Shown: positions 8,374-17,204, counted from the first letter of the stretch. The stretch is DNA of 48,683 bases from Actinomadura sp. KC06 (GCF_004348735.1 NZ_SMKT01000056.1:1-48683); one strand, 5' to 3'. Notes: generated by a model not told the origin, from the letters alone. Made by a program: numbers and translations.

Positions 8374-9380
8374 GGTCTCTCCTTCGTAGGCTGCGTACCC
8401 CTCACAAGCTCTTTCGAGGGCTGTTCATTCCCGGCGTCCTGGCTCCCGTCCGAGCCGCCGTCCGGGGCCTCGTCCGGGGTCGTCCGGCCGAGGAGGAGCG
8501 CGACGCCCGCGTTGATGAGATCGGCGCCGGTCAGCAGCACCCGGGACGCGATCGCCACGACGACCGGCGCGCCCGCGGGCAGCACCGGCGTCAGCACCAC
8601 CGTCAGCACGGCCTCCCGCGCCCCGATGCCGCCCGGCGCGATGAACACCAGGAAGCCCGCGACGAACGCCAGCGCGTACGCGCCAGCCGCGACGAACGGC
8701 AGCCCCGTCCCGTCACCGCCCACCGCCAGGCACAGCAACCACGTGTGGACGCCGAACAGGACCCATCCGAGGACCGTCCACCCGACCGCCTTCAGCGTGA
8801 CGCCGAGGCTCACCGGACGCTCCAGCGCAGGCCGCCGGATGATCTTGAGCATCAGGCCGAGGCACCACGTCACGACCCTCGGGTGCAGCAGCGCCAGCAG
8901 GACGGGCGCCAGCAGGAACAGCGGCCAGTACCTGTCGCGGGCCGCGGCGGACGTCAGCGGCAGCGTCACCGCCGCGACCGCGAGCCCGCACGCCACCGAC
9001 GTCGCCACCGCCAAAAGCGTCGACCCGAAGCTGCGCTCCGGCGGCACCTTGTGCTCGCGCGTCATCTCGATCTGCGTGACCAGCGCCCACACCTTGCCCG
9101 GCACGTACTTGCCGAGCTGGGAGATCCCCGAGATCCGGAAGATGGCCCGCACCGGCAGCGGGGAGCCGAGGCCGCCGAGGAACTCCCGCCAGCCCAGCAT
9201 CCAGACGAAGAGCCCCGCCAGGCCCGCGGCCAGCGCCCCGGCGAGCGTCGCCCACGACATCTGCCGGAACGCCTCGACGGTCGCGTCCCACTGGGACGCC
9301 ACGCTGTAGGCGCAGAAGGCCAGCGCGAGCATCACCAGCAGTACGCGCAGGGCCCGCACGGCGACGACCTTCATCTTCAC
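8370..9380 (-). CDS. LPG_synthase_TM (UPF0104) family flippase-like membrane protein
   Basis: This 336-aa protein has about eight TM helices and the signature stretches GKYVPGKVW (with the preceding SGISQL) and APGGIGAREAV, which define the transmembrane half of lysyl-phosphatidylglycerol synthases (MprF) and the AglD/UPF0104 proteins. The catalytic aminoacyl transferase half of MprF is absent, so a lipid or polyprenyl-sugar translocase role is more likely; neighbouring glycosyltransferases agree (inference). The C-terminus is a charged, disordered tail of about 40 residues. GTG 9380 lies 6 nt after a TACGCT -10 box, a leaderless layout. It is followed by trxA with a GTGA overlap. Confidence 0.85.
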   Translation of the reverse strand: MKMKVVAVRALRVLLVMLALAFCAYSVASQWDATVEAFRQMSWATLAGALAAGLAGLFVWMLGWREFLGGLGSPLPVRAIFRISGISQLGKYVPGKVWALVTQIEMTREHKVPPERSFGSTLLAVATSVACGLAVAAVTLPLTSAAARDRYWPLFLLAPVLLALLHPRVVTWCLGLMLKIIRRPALERPVSLGVTLKAVGWTVLGWVLFGVHTWLLCLAVGGDGTGLPFVAAGAYALAFVAGFLVFIAPGGIGAREAVLTVVLTPVLPAGAPVVVAIASRVLLTGADLINAGVALLLGRTTPDEAPDGGSDGSQDAGNEQPSKELVRGTQPTKERP

Positions 9381-9386
9381 GCGCCC

Positions 9387-9431
9387 AGCGTAGGCGAACG
9401 TGGCCGCGCGACCCGCCGCGCGGCCTACAGT
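9387..9431. promoter_or_regulatory. Divergent leaderless promoters
   Basis: The 59-nt gap between two divergent genes holds TACGCT on the minus strand (9387-9392, 6 nt before GTG 9380) and TACAGT on the plus strand (9426-9431, 8 nt before ATG 9440). Neither gene has room for a convincing Shine-Dalgarno element, so both mRNAs probably begin at the start codon. Confidence 0.55.
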
Positions 9432-9439
9432 TGGGGACG

Positions 9440-10144
9440 ATGAAGATTTCGGATGTGGTCGCCTTCATGGGCCACCAGGTGCACGTGTGCCGGTACCGCG
9501 AGGCGGGGACGCTCCTCGCCTGGATGGGCCGTGAGCTGCACGGCAAGCGAGTTCTCGACGTCGCCGGCGGCGACGGCTACTGGGCGGGCCAGGCCCGCAG
9601 GCGCGGCGCGGACGCCGTCTCGATCGACCTGGCCCGCGGCAAGATGGTCTACGGCCGGACGCTCGCGCACGCGCCCGCGCTGATCGAATGCGACGCGCTG
9701 CGCCTCCCGTTCGGCGACGGATCGTTCGACGCGATCCTGTCCGTCTGCGCGATCGAGCACTTCGACGACGGCGGCAAGTCGCTGGACGAGATGGCGCGCG
9801 TCCTCAAGCCCGGCGGCGAGATCTTCATGTCCGCCGACGTGCTGAGCCGCGCCGACGCGTGGCCGAAGCTGCGGGACGCCCACAAGGCGAAATACCACGT
9901 CCAGCACACCTACACGCATGACAGCCTGCGCAAGCTGATGGACGAGCGGGGCCTCGACCTGGTCAGGCACAGCTACCAGTTCCGCACGGCCGCCACCGAA
10001 CGCCTCTACCTGTCGCTGTCCACGTACGGCGGCAAGGTCGGTTTCAACGCGGCCGCACCGCTGACTCCGCTGGTCGCCCTGGCTGACCGCAAAGCCCCGA
10101 ACGAACGGGGGAGCATCGTTTTGGTTCAGGCCCGCAAACGCTGA
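9440..10144 (+). CDS. SAM-dependent methyltransferase (class I)
   Basis: This 234-aa protein contains motif I, VLDVAGGDGYW (about 39-49), an acidic motif II region (VSIDLARG), an ALRLPFGDGSFDAILSVCAIEHF segment typical of the UbiE/Methyltransf_11 family, and the post-motif VLKPGGEIFMS. The acceptor is unknown; sitting inside a glycan cluster, sugar or lipid-intermediate methylation is plausible. I chose ATG 9440 over an in-frame TTG at 9431 because the TTG overlaps the -10 box. A short hairpin follows the stop. Confidence 0.88.
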   Translation: MKISDVVAFMGHQVHVCRYREAGTLLAWMGRELHGKRVLDVAGGDGYWAGQARRRGADAVSIDLARGKMVYGRTLAHAPALIECDALRLPFGDGSFDAILSVCAIEHFDDGGKSLDEMARVLKPGGEIFMSADVLSRADAWPKLRDAHKAKYHVQHTYTHDSLRKLMDERGLDLVRHSYQFRTAATERLYLSLSTYGGKVGFNAAAPLTPLVALADRKAPNERGSIVLVQARKR

Positions 10145-10151
10145 ATGAGGT

Positions 10152-10164
10152 CCCGCGAAGCGGG
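10152..10164 (+). terminator. Short hairpin after the methyltransferase gene
   Basis: CCCGC-GAA-GCGGG forms a 5-bp stem 8 nt after the TGA, without a T-run. It is a weak terminator candidate. Confidence 0.35.
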
Positions 10165-10176
10165 CATCGGCGGGCG

Positions 10177-10226
10177 TAGGCTCGAAGAGTAAAGAGTGAT
10201 CTACGCCACCGCGCTGGATGGGGGAG
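10177..10226 (+). promoter_or_regulatory. -10 box and RBS for the second GT4 gene
   Basis: TAGGCT (10177-10182) is a TANNNT -10 candidate. GGGGGAG (10220-10226) is a strong Shine-Dalgarno sequence 6 nt before GTG 10233; it selects that start over the ATG at 10218, which overlaps the RBS. Confidence 0.5.
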
Positions 10227-10232
10227 TGGACC

Positions 10233-11366
10233 GTGGCGCCTCGGATTCTGCTCGACGCCACCGCCGTGCCGGCCGACCGCGGCGGTCTCGGCCGGTACGT
10301 CGACGGCCTGCTGGTCGCCCTGCACAAGCTGGGCGCCGATCTCGCCGTCGCCTGCCAGCGCGCCGACGAGGAGCGCTACCAGGGCCTCATCCCCGGCGCG
10401 CGCGTCGTGGCGGGCCCGGCGACGCTGTCGCACCGCGCCACCCGCCTGGCCTGGGAGCAGTCGGGCCTGCCGCGCGTGGCGGAACGCGTCGAGGCGGACG
10501 TCATCCACCTGCCGACCTACACGATGCCGGTGAGCGCGGTCCTGCCCACGGTCGTGACGATCCACGACGTCACGCTGTTCGCCGAGCCCGAGGTGCACGA
10601 CCCCGTCCGGACCAGCTACATCAAGTCGGCGACGCGCACCGCCGCGCGCCGCGCCACCCGGCTGATCGCGCCGTCCCGCGCGACCCGCGACGAGCTGGTC
10701 CGCGTTCTGTCCGCCGATCCCGGCCACATCGACGTGGCGTACCACGGCGTCGACCACGAGGTGTTCCACCGGCCGTCCGAGGCGGAGATCAAGCACGTCT
10801 CCGACCGGCTCGGCCTCCACGGCCGCCCGTACGTCGCGTACCTGGGCGCGCTCGAACCGCGCAAGAACGTCCCGAACCTGATCCGCGGCTGGGTCCAGTC
10901 CTGCAAGGACCGTCCCGACCCGCCCGCGCTCGTCCTCGCGGGCAGCGGCGGCTGGGACGACGAGGTCGACGCGGCGCTCGCCACGGTTCCGCTGGAGCTG
11001 CGCGTCCTGCGCCCCGGCTACCTGCCGTGGTCGGCGCTTCCCGGCTTCTTCGGCGGCGCGCTGGTCGTCGCCCTCCCGAGCCGCGGCGAGGGCTTCGGCC
11101 TGCCCGTCCTTGAGGCCATGTCGTGCGGCGCGCCCGTGCTCACCACGCGCCGGGGCCCCCTCCCCGAGGTCGGCGGCGACGCGGTCGCCTACACCGAGAC
11201 GGAACCGGCCGAGATCGGCACCGCGCTCGGCGGCCTCATCGACGACCCGTCCCGCCGCGCCGAACTTGCCGACGCCGCGCACGCCCGCGCGCAGCAGTTC
11301 TCCTGGTCCGCGTCCGCGAAGGAGCACATGGCCTCCTACCAGCGGGCGGTGGACACGCCCCGCTAG
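10233..11366 (+). CDS. GT4 family glycosyltransferase (mannosyltransferase-like)
   Basis: This 377-aa GT-B enzyme opens with RILLDATAVPADRGGLGRY, the glycine loop of GT4 mannosyl/rhamnosyltransferases. It has TIHDVTLF in the acceptor half and, in the donor half, LGALEPRKNVPNLI and SRGEGFGLPVLEAMSCGAPV, the EX7E-type motif. It lies 28 nt upstream of the GDP-mannose pyrophosphorylase gene on the same strand, so GDP-mannose is the likely donor (inference). By position it replaces the mycobacterial wbbL slot, but that gene is a GT2 enzyme, so it is not orthologous. Confidence 0.88.
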   Translation: MAPRILLDATAVPADRGGLGRYVDGLLVALHKLGADLAVACQRADEERYQGLIPGARVVAGPATLSHRATRLAWEQSGLPRVAERVEADVIHLPTYTMPVSAVLPTVVTIHDVTLFAEPEVHDPVRTSYIKSATRTAARRATRLIAPSRATRDELVRVLSADPGHIDVAYHGVDHEVFHRPSEAEIKHVSDRLGLHGRPYVAYLGALEPRKNVPNLIRGWVQSCKDRPDPPALVLAGSGGWDDEVDAALATVPLELRVLRPGYLPWSALPGFFGGALVVALPSRGEGFGLPVLEAMSCGAPVLTTRRGPLPEVGGDAVAYTETEPAEIGTALGGLIDDPSRRAELADAAHARAQQFSWSASAKEHMASYQRAVDTPR

Positions 11367-11394
11367 GCTCGCTCGCACCCGAGAAAGGAACCGA

Positions 11395-12462
11395 GTGGAA
11401 GCGATCCTCCTGGTGGGAGGGCAGGGCACCCGCCTGCGCCCCCTGACCATCTCCACCCCGAAGCCGCTGCTTCCCACGGCCGGGGTGGCGTTCCTCGCCC
11501 ACCAGCTCGCCCGCGCCCACGCGGCGGGCGTCGACCGCATCGTGTTCGCCACGTCGTACCGGGCGGAGATGTTCGAGGCGGCCTTCGGCGTCCATGCCCA
11601 CGGCGTCGACCTCGCCTACGTCAGCGAGGACGAGCCGCTCGGCACGGGCGGCGCCATCCGCAACGCGTCGGGCGCCCTCACCTGCGGCCCGGACGACCCG
11701 GTGCTGATCCTGAACGGCGACATCCTGTCCGGCCACGACGTGCGCGCCCAGGTCAAGCTGCACGAGGAAGCCGGCGCCGCGGTGACGCTCCACCTGACCG
11801 AGGTGGACGACCCGTCCCGCTTCGGCTGCGTCCCCACCGACGCCGGCGGCCGCGTCACCGCCTTTCTGGAGAAGACGTCCCATCCGGTGACGAACCAGAT
11901 CAACGCCGGCTGCTACGTGTTCCGCCGCTCCGCCATCGACACGATCCCCGAGGACGAGGTCGTCTCCGTCGAGCGCGAGACGTTCCCGTCGCTCATCGCG
12001 TCCGGCGCGACGGTGATGGGCCACGTGGAGGCGGGCTACTGGCTGGACGTCGGCACTCCGGAGGCGTTCGTCCAGGGGTCGCGCGACCTCGTCATGGGCG
12101 CCCTCAGTTCCCCCGCGATGCCCGGCGAACCCGGCGAGCGCCTCACCCTTCCCGGCGCGACCGTCGCGCCGGGCGCGGTCGTTCGGGGCGGCACCACCGT
12201 GGGCCGGAACGCGGTGATCGAGGCCGGTGCGACCGTGCTCGGCAGCGTCCTGCTGGACGACGCGTTCGTCGCCGAGGGCGCGACCGTCCGCGACTCCGTC
12301 CTCAGCCGCGGTGCCCGCGTCGGCCCCGGCGCCGTCCTGGACGGCGTCGTCCTGGGCGACGGCGCCATCGTCGGCCCAGGCAACGAACTCCGCCCCGGCC
12401 TGCGCGTCTGGCCCGGCGTGGAACTCCCTCCGACCGCCATCCGGTTCTCCACCGATGCCTGA
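11395..12462 (+). CDS. manC: Mannose-1-phosphate guanylyltransferase (NDP-sugar pyrophosphorylase)
   Basis: This 355-aa enzyme makes a nucleotide sugar, most likely GDP-mannose from GTP and mannose-1-P. The N-terminus has the nucleotidyltransferase signature GGQGTRLRPLT (8-18) with KPLLP, then LGTGGAI and LNGDIL (metal-binding Asp), and YWLDVGTPEAF. The C-terminal third is a left-handed beta-helix of hexapeptide repeats (GATVAPGAVVRGGTTVG and onward). This two-domain plan and the synteny match mycobacterial Rv3264c. Specificity for mannose is inferred from synteny and from manB at 27354. GTG 11395 is preceded by AGAAAGGAA. Confidence 0.88.
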   Translation: MEAILLVGGQGTRLRPLTISTPKPLLPTAGVAFLAHQLARAHAAGVDRIVFATSYRAEMFEAAFGVHAHGVDLAYVSEDEPLGTGGAIRNASGALTCGPDDPVLILNGDILSGHDVRAQVKLHEEAGAAVTLHLTEVDDPSRFGCVPTDAGGRVTAFLEKTSHPVTNQINAGCYVFRRSAIDTIPEDEVVSVERETFPSLIASGATVMGHVEAGYWLDVGTPEAFVQGSRDLVMGALSSPAMPGEPGERLTLPGATVAPGAVVRGGTTVGRNAVIEAGATVLGSVLLDDAFVAEGATVRDSVLSRGARVGPGAVLDGVVLGDGAIVGPGNELRPGLRVWPGVELPPTAIRFSTDA

Positions 12463-12482
12463 TCCCGCTTGCGAGCCGCTTC

Positions 12483-13415
12483 TTGCGTGATACGCCGTCC
12501 GGTGCGGCCGGGGAGAAGACCGCTGGGCGTCTCCCCGGCCAGGTCCGGGAATGGCGGCCGTCGTGGCCGCTCGATCTTGTAGGGGTGCTTTCGCCGCACA
12601 GGCGGGGGGCTCGTGATCCGGCGTTCCGGATCGAGCGGGACGGGTCCGTGTGGCGCACGTCCCACACGCCGGACGGGGCGGGAACGTTGCGACTCCGGTG
12701 GAGCGGGGACGTCGTGGAGGCCACGGCCTGGGGCGCGGGCGCGGAATGGCTGCTGGACGGGGTCCCGGAGCTACTCGGGGACGCCGACGAGCCGGACGGG
12801 TTCGTCGCGCGGCACGACGTCGTCCGGGAGCAGGCGCTGCGGCGGCCCGGGCTGCGGATCGGGCGGACGCGACGGGTCTTCGAGGCGCTCGTCCCGGCGG
12901 TGATGGAGCAGAAGGTGCTCGGGCTCGAGGCCTGGCGGGGCTGGGCGTACCTGCTGCGCAGGTTCGGGGAGCCCGCGCCCGGCGCACCGCACATGCGGGT
13001 TCCGCCGCCGCCCGGGGTGTGGGTCCGGATTCCCTCGTGGGAATGGCATCGGGCCGGGCTGGAGGCCGTCCGGGCCCGGACGATCATCGGCGCCGCGCGC
13101 GTCGCCGGGCGCCTGGAGGAGGACGCCGCGGAGGCGCGGCTGCGGTCGCTGCCGGGCATCGGGGTCTGGACGGCCGCCGAGATCAGGCAGCGGGCGGTCG
13201 GCGATCCCGACGCCGTCTCCGTCGGCGACTACCATCTGCCCGGCCTCGTGGGCTGGGCGCTGGCGGGCCGCAGGGTCGACGACGCCGGGATGCTCGAACT
13301 GCTGGAGCCCTACGCCGGTCATCGCTACCGGGTCACCCGGCTGCTGGAATCGTCCGGCAGGCGTCCGCCGAGGCGCGGCCCCCGTTTGCCCGTCCGGGAC
13401 TATCGCTCCTTTTGA
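12483..13415 (+). CDS. DNA-3-methyladenine glycosylase II-like (AlkA/HhH-GPD)
   Basis: This 310-aa base-excision repair enzyme carries the helix-hairpin-helix LPGIGVWTA (223-231) and, 18 residues on, the catalytic-type Asp249 in SVGDYHLP, the AlkA arrangement. The preceding LVPAVMEQKVLG segment is the usual substrate-pocket helix. The conserved EWRPSWPLDL block near residue 23 requires an early start. TTG 12483 is the only usable codon upstream of it, and its RBS is poor. Its last 83 bases overlap the antisense small gene at 13333-13545. Confidence 0.85.
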   Translation: MRDTPSGAAGEKTAGRLPGQVREWRPSWPLDLVGVLSPHRRGARDPAFRIERDGSVWRTSHTPDGAGTLRLRWSGDVVEATAWGAGAEWLLDGVPELLGDADEPDGFVARHDVVREQALRRPGLRIGRTRRVFEALVPAVMEQKVLGLEAWRGWAYLLRRFGEPAPGAPHMRVPPPPGVWVRIPSWEWHRAGLEAVRARTIIGAARVAGRLEEDAAEARLRSLPGIGVWTAAEIRQRAVGDPDAVSVGDYHLPGLVGWALAGRRVDDAGMLELLEPYAGHRYRVTRLLESSGRRPPRRGPRLPVRDYRSF

Positions 13416-13545
13416 CCGAGTCCGGGTCGGGGCGGCGCCGCAGCCAGAAGTGGTTCGGGGTCCAGTCGAGGCCGTCGCGGCTGTCCGCGCCGAACAGCGG
13501 GCCGAGGACGGCGAGTACGGTGATGAGTCCGAGCACGTACAGCAT
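13333..13545 (-). CDS. Small membrane protein, uncharacterised
   Basis: This 70-aa protein has one N-terminal TM helix (MLYVLGLITVLAVLGPLFGA) followed by the polar motif DSRDGLDWTPNHFWLRRRP. The ATG is preceded by AAAGGAAGAAG, one of the best Shine-Dalgarno sequences in the window, which is the main support. The C-terminal 25 residues are coded inside the 3' end of the glycosylase gene on the other strand and look unconstrained. It diverges from the LysR gene and may be its target. Function is unknown. Confidence 0.6.
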   Translation of the reverse strand: MLYVLGLITVLAVLGPLFGADSRDGLDWTPNHFWLRRRPDPDSVKRSDSPGRANGGRASADACRTIPAAG

Positions 13546-13636
13546 GGTCTTCTTCCTTTGGGATCGCAGTTTGCAGCGTCCCGCGCGGGGCGATCGGTGG
13601 GGGCGGGGTCTCCGCCGCTTTCCGTCGCACCATCAG

Positions 13637-13651
13637 TTTGACTCAGTCCAA
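13637..13651. promoter_or_regulatory. LysR-type operator candidate
   Basis: In the 158-nt divergent gap, GACTCAGTC is a 9-nt dyad extended by outer T/A pairs, giving T-N11-A (13638 and 13650), the classical LysR box geometry. It lies about 53 nt upstream of the LysR start and about 92 nt from the small-protein start, where autoregulation is common in this family. Confidence 0.4.
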
Positions 13652-13703
13652 CATTCAGGTCCAGCGACTGTTTCTGCAGGGATTGTGTAAGAATCTCTTC
13701 ACT

Positions 13704-14648
13704 ATGTTGGATCTCGGCAGGTTGCGGGTGCTCCGCGAACTGAAGCTGCGCGGGACGCTCGGCGCCGTGGCCGACGCGCTCGGGTACACGCCGTCCGCGG
13801 TGTCGCAGCAGCTCGCTCAGCTGCAGAGAGAGGTCGGCGTCCCGGTGGTCGAGCGGGCGGGGCGGCGGTTGCGGCTGACCGAGGCGGGCGAGGTGCTCGC
13901 CGAGCACGCCGACGTGCTGCTGGCGCGGGCCAAGAGCGCGGAGGAGGCGGCGCTCGCTGCGAGCGGGCGGGTCGCGGGCGTTGTGCGGCTGGTCGGGTTC
14001 CAGACGGCGTTGCTGCACGTTCTGGCGCCCGCGTTGCCCCGGCTTGCGGAGGCGTATCCGGAGCTGGTGGTGGACGTCCTCGACGAGGAGTTCCACCGCG
14101 TGCTGCAGGCGCTGGTGCTCCAGGAGATCGACGTGGTGCTGACGGACGAGTACTCCCACCTGCCGCGTCCAAGGCGTCCCGAGCTGAGGGCGGAGGTCCT
14201 CATCACCGAGGTCATGCGGGTCGGGCTGCCGGAGGACCATCCGCTCGCCCGGGACTCCGGCCCGATCCGGATGGTCGACCTCGCCGGCTGCCCGTGGGCG
14301 ACGGGGCACGTCGGCACCAACCACGGCGACCTGCTCGAACGGACCTGCGTGGAGCTCGGCGGCTTCCGGCCCGACGTCCGGTACCGCTCGAACGACCTCA
14401 TGGTCATCTTCGCGATGGTCGCGGAGGGCGGCGCGGTGTGCCTGGTGCCCGATCTGGCGCTCGCCGAGCGGGAGGAGGGCATCGTCGTCCGGGACGTGGC
14501 CGACGCCCGCGTCGACCGCCGCATGGTCCTGTGGACGCGGGTCGGCGCGGACGTGCGGCCGTCGGTCAGGGCCGTCCTGGAGGAGCTTCGCCGTTCGGCG
14601 GACGCGCTCGCCGAACGCCGCCCCAGCTGCATCCGCGGCGTGCGGTGA
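13704..14648 (+). CDS. LysR-family transcriptional regulator
   Basis: This 314-aa regulator has an N-terminal winged helix-turn-helix (LRELKLRGTLGAVADALGYTPSAVSQQLAQLQREVG), then a linker helix and a periplasmic-binding-protein-like effector domain (GVVRLVGFQTALLHVLAPALPRL, with VVLTDEY). I started it at ATG 13704, where family alignments begin; the open frame extends to a TTG at 13638 that falls inside the proposed operator. Its stop abuts the fbiC stop directly as TGA|TCA. Effector and targets are unknown; the divergent small-protein gene is the obvious candidate target. Confidence 0.9.
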   Translation: MLDLGRLRVLRELKLRGTLGAVADALGYTPSAVSQQLAQLQREVGVPVVERAGRRLRLTEAGEVLAEHADVLLARAKSAEEAALAASGRVAGVVRLVGFQTALLHVLAPALPRLAEAYPELVVDVLDEEFHRVLQALVLQEIDVVLTDEYSHLPRPRRPELRAEVLITEVMRVGLPEDHPLARDSGPIRMVDLAGCPWATGHVGTNHGDLLERTCVELGGFRPDVRYRSNDLMVIFAMVAEGGAVCLVPDLALAEREEGIVVRDVADARVDRRMVLWTRVGADVRPSVRAVLEELRRSADALAERRPSCIRGVR

Positions 14649-17198
14649 TCACGTGCCGACGAGCGGCAGGCGCCTCCCGAAATGGCCGACGCCGTCCGTG
14701 CGGCGGGACGCCTCCAGGCGTTCGGCGGGCACCTCGCCATAGAGCGTGGTGCGCTGTTTGGCCGGACGGCCCGCGCGCGCCGCTATCGCCTCCAATTCGC
14801 TGATGGGTTTGAACGACCCGTTCTCCGACCCGGCCATGCGGCTGATGGTCTCTTCCATCAGCGTCCCGCCGAGGTCGTTGACGCCTCCTTGCAGGACGCG
14901 CGTACACAGTTCGTCGCCCAACTTCACCCAGGACGTCTGGATGTTGCGGATCGCGCCGTGCAGCAGAATGCGCGCCAACGCGTGGACGGCCACGTTCTCC
15001 CGGACGGTCGGCCCCGGACGCGCCAGACCCGCCAGATAGATGGGCGAGTTGTGATGGACGAACGGCAGCAGGACGAACTCGCTGAACCCGCCCGTCCGTT
15101 CCTGGATCGAGCGGAGCAGCTTGATGTGCGCGACCCAATGCGACGGGTTGTCGACGTGCCCGTACATCATCGTGGACGTCGTCGGAATGCCGATCTCGTG
15201 CGCGGTGGTGACGACCTCGATCCACTGGTCGGCGGGCAGTTTCCCCTTGGTCAGCACCCACCGGACGTCGTCGTCCAGGATCTCTGCGGCCGTGCCGGGA
15301 AGGGAGTCGACGCCGGCCTCCCGCGCCGCCTCCAGCCATTCCCGGATCGACAGGTCGGTCCGGGACGCGCCGTTCACGACCTCCATCGGGCTGTAGGAAT
15401 GCAGGTGGATATCGGGCGCCCGGCGCTTCACCTCGCGGGCGAGGTCGAAATAGGCGGTGCCCGGCAGGTCGGGATGGATTCCGCCCTGCATGCAGACTTC
15501 GGTGGCGCCCGCGGCCCATGCCTCGTCCACGCGGTCGCCGACCTGGCTCAAAGAGAGCGTGTAGGCGTCGGCGTCCGTGCGGCGCTGCGCGAACGCGCAG
15601 AAACGGCAGCCGGTGTAGCAGACGTTTGTGAAATTGATGTTCCGGGTGACGACATAGGTGACGTCGTCGCCGACCGCTTCACGACGCAGGTCGTCGGCCA
15701 GCTTGGTGAGGGCGTCCAGTTCTGGGCCGTCTGCGTGGAGCAGAGCCAGTGCTTCGTCGTCCGACAGGCCCGCGGGGTTCCGCTCTGCGCGGGCGAGGGC
15801 CGTCTTGACGTCGGCGTCGAACCGCTGCGGGGCGGACATGCGGTCGCGTAGCGCGTCCCAGTCGCCGTACACCTCGTCGAAATCGTCGCGCCGGTCGCTG
15901 GTCCGTCCGGTCGTGTCGATCTCGGTGTGCAGGTCCGTTCGCCCGCTCGCCTCGAACCCGCCGTCGGGCTCCTGCCACGGGCGTCCCTCAAGGACGGCGT
16001 CCTCCCGCGCGAGACCGCTCGCCGGGTCGGCGAGCGCGGCGACGTGCGCGGCCAGCCGCGGGTCGAGCCACGGCTCGCCGCGCCGCACGTACTCGGGATA
16101 GATCGTCAGCCGCTCGCGCAGCTCGAACCCCGACTCGGCGGTCCGCGCGGCCAGCTCGTCGATCTGCGGCCACGGCCGCTCCGGGTTCACATGGTCGGGC
16201 GTCAGCGGGGACACGCCGCCCCAGTCGTCGATTCCGGCGCGCAGCATCAGCGCGAACTGGTCCGCGACCAGGTTCGGCGGCGCCTGCACCCGCGCCTTCG
16301 GGCCGAGGACGAGCCGCGTCACCGCGATCGTCGCGGCCAGCTCCTCAAGCTCGGCGTCCGGGGTGTCGCGCATCTTCGTGTCGGGCTTCGCGCGGAAGTT
16401 CTGGACGATCACCTCCTGGATCGCGCCGTACTCCCGCATCGTCCGCCGGATCTCGAAGATCGCGTCCGCGCGCTCCTCGGCCGTCTCGCCGATGCCGATG
16501 AGGATGCCGGTCGTGAACGGCACGTTCGTGCGGCCCGCGTCCTCCAGCACCCGCAGGCGGACGGCCGGGTCCTTGTCCGGCGACCCGAAGTGCGGGCCGC
16601 CGCGCTCGCTGAACAGCCGCGTCGCCGTCGTCTCCAGCATCATGCCCATGGACGGCGCGACCGGCTTCAGCCGCTGGAAGTCGCGCCAGGTCAGCACGCC
16701 GGGGTTCAGGTGGGGCAGCAGCCCGGTCTCCTCCAGCACCCGGATCGCCATCGCCCGGACGTAGGAGAGCGTGTCGTCGTAGCCGTGCGCGTCCAGCCAC
16801 TCGCGGGCCTGCTTCCACCGGTCCTCGGGACGGTCGCCGAGCGTGAACAGGGCCTCCTTGCAGCCCATCTCCGCGCCTTGCCGCGCGATCTCAAGCACCT
16901 CGTCCGGGCTCAGGTAGGGCGCGTCCAGCTTGTGCGGGACGGTCGCGAACGTGCAGTAGCCGCAGCGGTCCCGGCACAGGCGGGTCAGCGGGATGAAGAC
17001 CTTGCGGCTGTAGGTGATGACGCCCGGCCGCCCGGCGGCGTCCAGACCGGCGTCCCGGGTGCGGGCCGCGTGGGCGAGCAGATCGTCGAGCGCCGCGCCG
17101 CGGGCTCCCAGCAATGTCGTGGCCTCGGATCGGTCCAGGGTCTTGCCGTCACGCGCGCGGGCCAGCGCCCGGCGAAGCGCGGAGCTCATGGCGTCCAT
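14649..17198 (-). CDS. fbiC: FO synthase (7,8-didemethyl-8-hydroxy-5-deazariboflavin synthase), CofG-CofH fusion
   Basis: This 849-aa protein makes FO, the deazaflavin chromophore of coenzyme F420, from tyrosine and 5-amino-6-ribitylaminouracil. It has two radical-SAM halves, each with a CxxxCxxC cluster: C75-C79-C82 (CRDRCGYC, CofG half) and C527-C531-C534 (CYTGCRFC, CofH half), joined by a linker around 390-460. Both halves look intact. The start could be ATG 17198 or the second Met at 17189; the first fits a TAGAGT box 6 nt upstream (leaderless). fbiB-fbiA lie just upstream on the same strand, giving a near-complete F420 locus, unlike M. tuberculosis where fbiC is elsewhere. Confidence 0.97.
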   Translation of the reverse strand: MDAMSSALRRALARARDGKTLDRSEATTLLGARGAALDDLLAHAARTRDAGLDAAGRPGVITYSRKVFIPLTRLCRDRCGYCTFATVPHKLDAPYLSPDEVLEIARQGAEMGCKEALFTLGDRPEDRWKQAREWLDAHGYDDTLSYVRAMAIRVLEETGLLPHLNPGVLTWRDFQRLKPVAPSMGMMLETTATRLFSERGGPHFGSPDKDPAVRLRVLEDAGRTNVPFTTGILIGIGETAEERADAIFEIRRTMREYGAIQEVIVQNFRAKPDTKMRDTPDAELEELAATIAVTRLVLGPKARVQAPPNLVADQFALMLRAGIDDWGGVSPLTPDHVNPERPWPQIDELAARTAESGFELRERLTIYPEYVRRGEPWLDPRLAAHVAALADPASGLAREDAVLEGRPWQEPDGGFEASGRTDLHTEIDTTGRTSDRRDDFDEVYGDWDALRDRMSAPQRFDADVKTALARAERNPAGLSDDEALALLHADGPELDALTKLADDLRREAVGDDVTYVVTRNINFTNVCYTGCRFCAFAQRRTDADAYTLSLSQVGDRVDEAWAAGATEVCMQGGIHPDLPGTAYFDLAREVKRRAPDIHLHSYSPMEVVNGASRTDLSIREWLEAAREAGVDSLPGTAAEILDDDVRWVLTKGKLPADQWIEVVTTAHEIGIPTTSTMMYGHVDNPSHWVAHIKLLRSIQERTGGFSEFVLLPFVHHNSPIYLAGLARPGPTVRENVAVHALARILLHGAIRNIQTSWVKLGDELCTRVLQGGVNDLGGTLMEETISRMAGSENGSFKPISELEAIAARAGRPAKQRTTLYGEVPAERLEASRRTDGVGHFGRRLPLVGT

Positions 17199-17204
17199 GC
17201 GGGC

